The notes under the pieces were generated by a model that was not told where the DNA came from, did not search any database, and saw only the letters and a program-made list of their open reading frames with translations. Below, piece after piece: positions 18,539-25,470 of a stretch of DNA of 64,000 nucleotides (position 1 is its first letter; every line of letters starts with the position of its first letter). The stretch is from NCBI RefSeq assembly GCF_002101395.1, contig NZ_CP019706.1:620001-684000 (forward strand), written 5' to 3'. Origin of the DNA: Pantoea alhagi. GTDB taxonomy: Bacteria; Pseudomonadota; Gammaproteobacteria; Enterobacterales; Enterobacteriaceae. The translations under genes were made by a program, and so were the position numbers.

Positions 18539-19291
18539 TCAGGCGCCGCCAGGTGCTGCGCCGCCAAATCGACGCTCACGATGTGAAAAAGCATTCATTG
18601 CACCTTCAAAAACTTGTTCGTCAAAATCAGGCCAGAGAACATCGGTAAAGTAAAACTCCGCGTAGGCGATTTGCCACAGCAGGAAGTTACTGATGCGGTG
18701 TTCCCCCCCGGTCCTTATTACCAGATCCACCGGTGCCAAATCATGCATACAGAGAAATCCGGACAGCGTAGTTTCTTCGATCTGGTCAGGACGGAGTAAT
18801 CCTTCCTGCACCTGCTCGGCTATCTTTCTTACGCCGTGAATAATATCCCAACGGCCGCCATAATTCGCGGCAATGTTGAGGGTCAATCCATTATTTTGTT
18901 GAGTAAGTTCCTCAGCGCGACGAATGCGCTCCTGTAAGCGTGAATTAAAACGGCTAATATCGCCAATAATTCTTAACCGAACATTGTGCTTGTGCAGGCT
19001 TTTTACTTCGCTATCAAGCGCCCAGACAAACAGCTCCATCAGCGCAACCACTTCCTGCGCCGGACGGGACCAGTTTTCGCTACTGAAGGCATAAAGCGTG
19101 AGCGCTTCCAGCTTGTTACTGACGGCAAAGCTTACGGCGCGACGCACCGACTTCACGCCCGCTTTATGACCGGAAACGCGGAGTTTACCCTGATTTTTCG
19201 CCCAGCGGCCGTTGCCATCCATGATGATGGCCACATGACGCGGGCCTGTCCGCTGCTGGTCATCGGTTGTTATTTGAGTTTCGGACGACAT
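18539..19291 (-). CDS. uppS: undecaprenyl diphosphate synthase
   Basis: Cis-prenyltransferase that extends farnesyl diphosphate with eight isopentenyl units to C55-PP, the lipid carrier for peptidoglycan and O-antigen. The 250 residues carry the signature IMDGNGRWA with catalytic Asp25, then GHKAGVKSVR, YAFSSENW, and RTGGEHRISNFLLWQ near the C-terminus. It follows dxr across a terminator and heads the uppS-cdsA-rseP-bamA run. Confidence 0.98.
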   Translation of the reverse strand: MSSETQITTDDQQRTGPRHVAIIMDGNGRWAKNQGKLRVSGHKAGVKSVRRAVSFAVSNKLEALTLYAFSSENWSRPAQEVVALMELFVWALDSEVKSLHKHNVRLRIIGDISRFNSRLQERIRRAEELTQQNNGLTLNIAANYGGRWDIIHGVRKIAEQVQEGLLRPDQIEETTLSGFLCMHDLAPVDLVIRTGGEHRISNFLLWQIAYAEFYFTDVLWPDFDEQVFEGAMNAFSHRERRFGGAAPGGA

Positions 19292-19356
19292 AACGCGTAT
19301 TCATTTCCTTTCATCAGAAATACAGCGGCTTCTGAATACATTTCCCGTGCGGCTGT

Positions 19357-19380
19357 AAAAAAGCCGTGACGATCACGGCT
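19357..19380 (-). terminator. terminator between dxr and uppS
   Basis: AGCCGTGA and TCACGGCT form an eight-pair stem with a three-base loop, followed on the minus strand by six T. It sits 100 bases past the dxr stop and before uppS, so uppS and downstream genes probably also have their own promoter in this gap. Confidence 0.85.
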
Positions 19381-19479
19381 CTGTTCACCGCTTTGGCTGT
19401 GTGTAAATGCGAAACGGGAGCCGGGGACTATACCAGTTTCATCCCAGGCTCACAAATAGCGACCACGCAAATTGACGAA

Positions 19480-20682
19480 TTACCCGGCCTTAGCGAAACG
19501 CGGCAGTAGCGCCTGCGCGGCAAGACGCGACTCGCTGTCAATGGCCAACACCGCCTCCACGCTCTGTGGTTCGCCGTGATGAAGCGCTGCCAATACCGCT
19601 GCATTCAGCGCGGCAATATCGGTAAAGCGAAGCTGACCCTTAAGAAACGCGGCGACCGCAATTTCATTAGCTGCATTGAGTGCGGTGGTCGCCGCCTGCC
19701 CCTGTTCACATGCATCCATCGCCAGTTTCAGGCAGGGATAGCGATTAAAATCAGGTTCGGCGAAGGTTAGCGCCTTCATGCGTGTAAAATCGAGCGGTGT
19801 TACGCCTGCTTCTACACGCTGCGGCCAGGCCATCGTATGGGCAATCGGCGTGCGCATATCTGGAGATCCCAGCTGCGCCAGCACACTGCCATCGCGATAA
19901 CGCACCATAGAGTGAATCACCGACTGCGGGTGCAGAATAACTTCCATCTGCGCATCGGTTGCATTAAACAGCCAGCGGGCTTCAATGTATTCAAGACCTT
20001 TATTCATCATGGTGGCGGAGTCAACAGAGATTTTTCGCCCCATCGACCAGTTCGGATGCGCGCAGGCTTGCTCCGGCGTAACGGTTGCCAGTGCCGACAG
20101 CGGCGTGTCACGAAACGGTCCACCCGATCCCGTAAGGATAATCGACTCTATGCCGTTTTCCTGGAGGTTAGCGTATCCTAACTGTTGCTGGATGGAAGCC
20201 GGTAAACTCTGAAAAATGGCATTATGCTCGCTGTCGACCGGAAGCAGCCGCGCGCCGCTGGCGCTCACCGCCTCCATAAATAAACGGCCGCACGTGACAA
20301 GTGATTCTTTATTCGCCAGCAGTACGGTTTTTCCGGCGCGAATCGCCGCCAGAGTAGGCAGCAGCCCGGCCGCTCCAACAATCGCCGCCATAACCTGATC
20401 GACATCGTCCAGCGCCGCCAGCTGACACGCAGCCTCTTCGCCAGCCAGCACCTCTGTATCAACACCCAGCTCGCTTAAACGCTGACGCAGCTGACGCGCT
20501 GAGGCCTCGTCCGCCATTGCGGCAAAGGCAGGACGAAAATGCAGGCACTGCTCGGTCATCAGATCGACGTTATAGCCGGCAACCAGCGCTTTAATCGCAT
20601 AAAGATGAGGATTTGCCTGCACCACCGCCAGCGTATTGGTGCCAATCGATCCGGTGGAGCCGAGAATGGTTAATTGCTTCAT
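19480..20682 (-). CDS. dxr: 1-deoxy-D-xylulose 5-phosphate reductoisomerase
   Basis: Second enzyme of the MEP isoprenoid pathway: rearranges and reduces DXP to MEP with NADPH and a divalent metal. The 400 residues show the nucleotide-binding GSTGSIG at 8-14, the metal-binding LPVDSEHNAIFQSL region, and SVDSATMMNKGLE. It supplies precursors for the downstream uppS gene. The upstream neighbour is frr, as in E. coli. Confidence 0.98.
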   Translation of the reverse strand: MKQLTILGSTGSIGTNTLAVVQANPHLYAIKALVAGYNVDLMTEQCLHFRPAFAAMADEASARQLRQRLSELGVDTEVLAGEEAACQLAALDDVDQVMAAIVGAAGLLPTLAAIRAGKTVLLANKESLVTCGRLFMEAVSASGARLLPVDSEHNAIFQSLPASIQQQLGYANLQENGIESIILTGSGGPFRDTPLSALATVTPEQACAHPNWSMGRKISVDSATMMNKGLEYIEARWLFNATDAQMEVILHPQSVIHSMVRYRDGSVLAQLGSPDMRTPIAHTMAWPQRVEAGVTPLDFTRMKALTFAEPDFNRYPCLKLAMDACEQGQAATTALNAANEIAVAAFLKGQLRFTDIAALNAAVLAALHHGEPQSVEAVLAIDSESRLAAQALLPRFAKAG

Positions 20683-20752
20683 GAGGCCGCTCTGTGTAGA
20701 AATTCGGACACGGCGCTACAGAGAAATGCGCCAGTGCGCCAATTATGGTGGG

Positions 20753-20805
20753 ACAAAACAAAACGCCGTCAAACAGCGTAATCTGTACGCTGTGGACGGC
20801 GTTTT
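20753..20805 (-). terminator. frr terminator, two-tier hairpin
   Basis: The outer arms AAAACGCCGTC and GACGGCGTTTT enclose a second stem, CAGCGTA with TACGCTG around ATCTG. On the minus strand the outer stem ends in TTTTGTTTT. It closes the frr transcript 18 bases after its stop. Confidence 0.85.
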
Positions 20806-20822
20806 ACCGGGGCTGGATGGAA

Positions 20823-21380
20823 TTAGAAATCCATCAGCTCCGTTTCTTTTTCAGCCAGCGCAGCATCAAGTTTCTTGATCCAGGTGTCGGTCATTTTTTG
20901 TACTTCATCCTGCGCACGACGCTCTTCGTCTTCGCCGATCGCTTTATCTTTCAACAGCGCTTTGATTTTGTCGTTGGCGTCGCGACGCACGTTACGCACG
21001 GATACACGGCCCTGCTCTGCTTCGCCACGTACGACCTTGATCAGATCTTTACGACGCTCTTCCGTCAACGCGGGCAGCGGCACGCGAATATCCGTACCGG
21101 CAGAGCTCGGATTAAGACCGAGATCGGACGACATAATCGCTTTCTCAACGGCCTGGCTCAGGGAGCGGTCAAACACGTTGATCTTCAGCGTGCGTGAGTC
21201 TTCGACGGTAACGTTGGCCAGCTGGCGCAGCGGAGTCGGCGTACCGTAATACTCAACTACGATACCGTCGAGAAGCGCTGGTGATGCGCGGCCAGTGCGT
21301 ACTTTGCCGATGTTATTTTTGAACGCCTCAACGCATTTTTCCATGCGCGTGTCGGCATCTTTTTTGATGTCGTTAATCAC
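20823..21380 (-). CDS. frr: ribosome recycling factor
   Basis: With EF-G it splits post-termination ribosomes. The 185 residues, the E. coli length, carry RMEKCVEAFKNNIGKVRTGR at the start of the triple-helix bundle and RVPLPALTEERRKDL with the hinge. Translation starts at GTG 21380, with AAGGG seven bases upstream. An upstream in-frame start would add 11 non-conserved residues. It lies downstream of pyrH on the same strand. Confidence 0.97.
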   Translation of the reverse strand: MINDIKKDADTRMEKCVEAFKNNIGKVRTGRASPALLDGIVVEYYGTPTPLRQLANVTVEDSRTLKINVFDRSLSQAVEKAIMSSDLGLNPSSAGTDIRVPLPALTEERRKDLIKVVRGEAEQGRVSVRNVRRDANDKIKALLKDKAIGEDEERRAQDEVQKMTDTWIKKLDAALAEKETELMDF

Positions 21381-21520
21381 GTTGTAACCCTTGGATTCTG
21401 TTTGACCTGCCACAACAACGTGCCAGGAAACGGTAAAATTCGTCGATAATCCTGAACGGTGCGCGTCGCTTGTTTGCGCCGCGCCGACAGAATATACCTT
21501 ATTTTACGCCGTGACGGATA

Positions 21521-22246
21521 TTAATGCGTAATCAGGGTGCCTTCTTTTTCACCCATTACCACACGACGCAACGCGCCCGGCTTATTCATATTAAAGACGC
21601 GAATCGGCAGCTGATGGTCGCGCGCCAGTGTAAAGGCGGCCAGGTCCATCACTTTCAGCTCACGCTCCAGTACTTCCTGATAGGATAGCTGATCGTAGAG
21701 CGTAGCATCGGGCGTTTTTACCGGATCGGCAGAATAGACGCCATCCACTTTCGTGGCTTTCAGGACAACATCGGCTTCAATTTCAATACCACGCAGGCAG
21801 GCTGCGGAATCGGTGGTAAAGAAAGGATTGCCGGTGCCGGCAGAGAAAATAACAACGCGATTATTACGCAGCAGGCTAATTGCTTCCGCCCAGCTGTAGT
21901 TATCGCACACGCCGTTAAGCGGGATCGCGGACATCAAACGCGCGTTCACATAGGCGCGGTGCAGCGCATCACGCATCGCCAGGCCGTTCATTACGGTAGC
22001 CAGCATGCCCATATGATCGCCAACAACGCGGTTCATTCCCGCCTGAGCCAGACCTGCGCCGCGGAACAGGTTACCCCCACCAATAACGACGCCAACCTGA
22101 ATACCCAGCTCAACCAGCTCTTTAATTTCCTGAGCCATGCGATCGAGCACGCTCGCGTCGATGCCGAAACCTTCGGCGCCCTGCAGCGCTTCGCCACTGA
22201 GTTTTAGCAGGATACGTTGATATACAGGTTTTGCATTGGTAGCCAT
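21521..22246 (-). CDS. pyrH: uridylate kinase
   Basis: Phosphorylates UMP to UDP; hexameric amino-acid-kinase fold, activated by GTP and inhibited by UTP. The 241 residues match E. coli almost throughout, with KLSGEAL, VVIGGGNLFRG, GTGNPFFTTDSAA and the C-terminal MGEKEGTLI. The ATG at 22246 (MATNAKPVYQR) was chosen on homology over an in-frame start nine codons upstream. It lies between tsf and frr. Confidence 0.98.
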   Translation of the reverse strand: MATNAKPVYQRILLKLSGEALQGAEGFGIDASVLDRMAQEIKELVELGIQVGVVIGGGNLFRGAGLAQAGMNRVVGDHMGMLATVMNGLAMRDALHRAYVNARLMSAIPLNGVCDNYSWAEAISLLRNNRVVIFSAGTGNPFFTTDSAACLRGIEIEADVVLKATKVDGVYSADPVKTPDATLYDQLSYQEVLERELKVMDLAAFTLARDHQLPIRVFNMNKPGALRRVVMGEKEGTLITH

Positions 22247-22365
22247 GGTCGTTTTTTTCCTGGAAGCTATCATGAAATAATGAGGAGTTAGATCCGAACT
22301 ATCATCCGCTTAGCCGGTTGGGATTGCTATTGGGATGAGACTGAAAAATGCTGAAGATCCCAGAC

Positions 22366-22393
22366 AAAAAAGAACCGCCGATTGGCGGTTCTT
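22366..22393 (-). terminator. tsf terminator
   Basis: AAGAACCGCC and GGCGGTTCTT make a ten-pair stem with a four-base loop. On the minus strand six T follow at the stem base. It sits ten bases after the tsf stop and separates rpsB-tsf from pyrH-frr. Confidence 0.9.
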
Positions 22394-22402
22394 TTGGGAC
22401 CA

Positions 22403-23254
22403 TTAAGACTGCTTGGACATGGCCGCAACTTCTGCAGCGAAGTCGCTTTCCACTTTCTCAATGCCCTCACCCACTTCGAAGCGGATGAAGTTAATCACGT
22501 CGGCGCCTTTCTCGTTCAGCAGCTGACCAACGGTTTTGCTCGGATCCATAACGAAATGCTGACCGGTCAGGGAAACTTCACCGGTGAACTTGTTCATACG
22601 GCCCTGAACCATTTTCTCTGCGATTTCGCGCGGTTTGCCAGACTGCATGGCGATGTCCAGCTGGATCTGATGTTCACGCTCAACCACGTCAGACGGTACG
22701 TCTTCCGGTTTAACATATTCCGGCTTGCTTGCTGCAACGTGCATAGCAACGTGTTTAACCAGCTCTTCATCAGCACCGGTCGCAGAAACCAGAACGCCGA
22801 TACGTGCGCCGTGCAGGTAAGAACCGACCATCTCGCCTTCCAGGATAGCAACGCGACGGATGTTGATGTTTTCACCGATTTTCGCTACCAGCGCAGTGCG
22901 CTGATCTTCGAATTTCGCTTTCAGGGCATCGATATCAGCGATGCGCTCAGCGGTAGCAGCAGCGATAACTTCTTTACCGAAAGCCAGGAAGCCTGCATCT
23001 TTCGCAACGAAGTCAGTTTCGCAGTTCAGCTCAACGATCACGCCGGTGTTGCCAGAGACTTCAGTCAGGATAACGCCTTCAGCAGCTACGCGACCAGATT
23101 TCTTCGCCGCTTTCGCCTGACCTGATTTACGCATGTTGTCAATCGCCAGCTCGATGTCGCCATTGGCTTCAACCAGCGCTTTTTTACATTCCATCATGCC
23201 AGCGCCAGTACGCTCGCGCAGTTCTTTTACCAGAGCAGCGGTAATATCAGCCAT
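22403..23254 (-). CDS. tsf: elongation factor Ts
   Basis: Guanine nucleotide exchange factor for EF-Tu. The 283 residues have the UBA-like N-terminus (ALVKELRERTGAGMMECKKAL), the TDFVAKD motif at about 80-86 that contacts EF-Tu helix D, and the two-part core with the coiled-coil insertion. It is cotranscribed with rpsB across a structured intergenic spacer, as in E. coli. Confidence 0.99.
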   Translation of the reverse strand: MADITAALVKELRERTGAGMMECKKALVEANGDIELAIDNMRKSGQAKAAKKSGRVAAEGVILTEVSGNTGVIVELNCETDFVAKDAGFLAFGKEVIAAATAERIADIDALKAKFEDQRTALVAKIGENINIRRVAILEGEMVGSYLHGARIGVLVSATGADEELVKHVAMHVAASKPEYVKPEDVPSDVVEREHQIQLDIAMQSGKPREIAEKMVQGRMNKFTGEVSLTGQHFVMDPSKTVGQLLNEKGADVINFIRFEVGEGIEKVESDFAAEVAAMSKQS

Positions 23255-23422
23255 TCTCTCTTCCTCAGTTGTCTGTTGCCTGCGGTTTATTCCCGCTCAC
23301 GCGGGAAATGGCCGCCACGGTTTTGCCAGGACGACCAGTCTGCCTGCCCGCTATCTGCTGCGGGCTAACAGCGTCTGTTAGCAGGAGTGCTTCGCAGCCA
23401 GGCCATGCGCCGGACCACGGTT

Positions 23423-23454
23423 AAAAAAAATAAAGGGGCCATAATCGGCCCCTT
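23423..23454 (-). terminator. rpsB-tsf intercistronic terminator/attenuator
   Basis: AAGGGGCC pairs with GGCCCCTT around six bases and is followed on the minus strand by TATTTTTTTT. It lies between the rpsB stop and the tsf start, so it would lower tsf expression relative to rpsB. Further hairpins, including GCTAACAG with CTGTTAGC at 23364-23382, follow before tsf. Confidence 0.85.
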
Positions 23455-23500
23455 ACAGATCACATCTGAATGATAAGGGCTCTGTACAGAGCAAACCTTA

Positions 23501-24226
23501 TTAAGCGTTCTCTAAAGAAGCTTCTTCTGCCTGCTCAGCCAGATCCTGAGAGCGGCCTTCGCGAACGGTGGTCGCTACTGCAGTCAGGTACAGGCTAACA
23601 GCACGGATCGCATCGTCGTTACCCGGGATGATGTAATCAACACCATCCGGATCAGAGTTGGTATCAACGATAGCAAATACCGGGATACCCAGGTTGTTTG
23701 CTTCTTTGATTGCGATGTGTTCGTGGTCAGCATCGATCACAAACAGTGCGTCCGGCAGACCGCCCATGTCTTTGATACCGCCCAGGCTGTTTTCCAGCTT
23801 GGCCAGTTCACGAGTACGCATCAGCGCTTCTTTTTTGGTCAGTTTATCGAAAGTACCGTCCTGAGACTGAACTTCCAGATCTTTCAGACGTTTGATTGAC
23901 TGACGCACGGTTTTCCAGTTAGTCAGCATACCACCTAACCAGCGGTGGTTTACGAAGAACTGATCGCAGCTCAGAGCAGATTCTTTGATTGCTTCGCTGG
24001 CAGCACGCTTAGTACCAACAAACAGGATCTTGCCTTTACGGGAAGCGATTTTGTTCAGCTCAGCCAGAGCGTCGTTGAACATCGGAACCGTTTTCTCAAG
24101 GTTGATGATGTGAACTTTGTTACGCGCACCGAAGATGAACGGCTTCATTTTCGGGTTCCAGTAACGGGTCTGGTGACCGAAGTGAACACCAGCCTTGAGC
24201 ATGTCGCGCATGGAAACAGTTGCCAT
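23501..24226 (-). CDS. rpsB: 30S ribosomal protein S2
   Basis: Small-subunit protein at the head-body junction, needed with S1 for mRNA binding. The 241 residues begin MATVSMRDMLKAGVHFGHQ, the E. coli start. The NPKMKPFIFG, VDTNSDPDGVDYIIPGNDDA and acidic C-terminal EEASLENA regions are present. An in-frame extension upstream to 24265 belongs to the leader and is not conserved. In E. coli, S2 represses its own operon through the leader described separately. Confidence 0.99.
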   Translation of the reverse strand: MATVSMRDMLKAGVHFGHQTRYWNPKMKPFIFGARNKVHIINLEKTVPMFNDALAELNKIASRKGKILFVGTKRAASEAIKESALSCDQFFVNHRWLGGMLTNWKTVRQSIKRLKDLEVQSQDGTFDKLTKKEALMRTRELAKLENSLGGIKDMGGLPDALFVIDADHEHIAIKEANNLGIPVFAIVDTNSDPDGVDYIIPGNDDAIRAVSLYLTAVATTVREGRSQDLAEQAEEASLENA

Positions 24227-24383
24227 GATTACCTCTGTAGTAAGTTTGGGGTTGGGCCTCCACATATCCCATGCAACCGACCCCGAAAGGCACCCCGGCG
24301 CATGTGCCGATATGTGTGTGTTATATACACGGGAGATTTATGCGTTTCCAGCAGGGCTTTTCAGCCTTACTTAGAATCGTCGG
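24227..24383 (-). promoter_or_regulatory. rpsB 5' leader, S2 autoregulatory element (tff/T44-like)
   Basis: The stretch before rpsB on the minus strand contains GGGTGCCTTTCGGGGTCGG followed by CATGGGATATGTGGAGGC and CCCCAA. This is the strongly conserved core that I recognise from the enterobacterial rpsB leader bound by S2. The sequence once annotated as the sRNA tff/T44 in E. coli covers the same place. It probably acts in cis rather than as a separate RNA. Confidence 0.7.
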
Positions 24384-24388
24384 CGCGC

Positions 24389-24418
24389 TTTATACCATAA
24401 AGCACGATTTGACGCCAA
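24389..24418 (-). promoter_or_regulatory. rpsB promoter
   Basis: On the minus strand TTGGCG and TATAAA are spaced by 18 bases. A TGG precedes the -10 (extended -10 type) and a GCGCGCC discriminator follows, typical of growth-rate and ppGpp-controlled translation-factor promoters. The predicted start lies at the head of the conserved S2 leader. Confidence 0.6.
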
Positions 24419-24591
24419 TAATTGTTCGTATCCTTTCTGCGCGCATTGAATGACACAACGCATTTTCCTTAATGATTACAATTACCGCCGGCCGTGGTTA
24501 AACGCTCAGTGGCAGCCTACTGGCCGACCTGCTAACATGGCACCACTTGCTTTATTATTGTCGAAAATGACGACAACTGCGGATAAAATTA

Positions 24592-25386
24592 ATGGCAATT
24601 TCAATTAAAACCCCAGAAGAAATCGAAAAAATGCGCGTGGCGGGACGTCTCGCCGCTGAAGTGCTGGAGATGATCGAGCCTTTTGTAAAGCCGGGCGTTT
24701 CCACGGGTGAACTCGACCGCATTTGCAATGATTATATTGTGAATACCCAGCAGGCGGTTTCTGCCAGCCTTGGCTATCACGGCTTCCCGAAATCAGTATG
24801 TATCTCGGTTAATGACGTGGTTTGCCACGGCATTCCCAGTGATGACAAGCTGCTGAAAGATGGCGATATCGTTAATATCGACGTGACGGTAATAAAAGAC
24901 GAATATCACGGCGATACCTCGAAAATGTATCTGGTGGGCAAACCCACCATTCAGGGTGAGCGCCTGTGCCGCATTACGCAGGAAAGCCTCTATCTGGCGC
25001 TGCGTCTGGTCAAACCGGGCATCCGTCTGCGCACGCTGGGTCGCGAAATCCAGAAATTCGTCGAAGCGCAGGATTTTTCCGTAGTACGTGAATATTGCGG
25101 ACACGGGATCGGCAAAGGCTTTCATGAAGAGCCGCAGGTGCTGCATTACGATGCCGACGACGGCGGCGTAGTGCTGCAGCCGGGCATGACCTTTACCATT
25201 GAACCGATGGTGAACGCGGGCGATTACCGCATCCGCAGCATGAAAGATGGCTGGACGGTAAAAACCAAAGATCGCAGCTTGTCGGCACAGTATGAGCATA
25301 CTATTGTGGTGACGGAAAACGGCTGTGAAATTCTTACCTTGCGTAAAGATGACACCATTCCGGCAGTGCTGGTCAACGAAGCCTGA
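24592..25386 (+). CDS. map: methionine aminopeptidase, type I
   Basis: Removes the initiator methionine from nascent proteins. The 264 residues hold all five metal ligands at the E. coli positions: D97, D108, H171, E204 and E235, plus H79 and H178. It is divergent from rpsB, as in E. coli, with about 365 bases between the two starts that hold the rpsB leader and promoters. A terminator follows directly. Confidence 0.99.
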   Translation: MAISIKTPEEIEKMRVAGRLAAEVLEMIEPFVKPGVSTGELDRICNDYIVNTQQAVSASLGYHGFPKSVCISVNDVVCHGIPSDDKLLKDGDIVNIDVTVIKDEYHGDTSKMYLVGKPTIQGERLCRITQESLYLALRLVKPGIRLRTLGREIQKFVEAQDFSVVREYCGHGIGKGFHEEPQVLHYDADDGGVVLQPGMTFTIEPMVNAGDYRIRSMKDGWTVKTKDRSLSAQYEHTIVVTENGCEILTLRKDDTIPAVLVNEA

Positions 25387-25420
25387 GGGCGCGACACCCG
25401 CCTGACCGAAGTTTAACAAG

Positions 25421-25445
25421 AGCCGACTTAACGTCGGCTTTTTTT
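25421..25445 (+). terminator. map terminator
   Basis: AGCCGAC and GTCGGCT pair around TTAAC and are followed by seven T. It lies 35 bases after the map stop and 25 before glnD, so glnD is likely transcribed from its own promoter or by readthrough. Confidence 0.9.
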
Positions 25446-25470
25446 ATGGCGAAAGCGGAGCAACTCTTCC

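Noticed and set aside
24271..24453. 60-codon plus-strand frame in the rpsB-map gap
   Set aside because: It overlaps the conserved S2 leader and rpsB promoter on the other strand and has no ribosome site.
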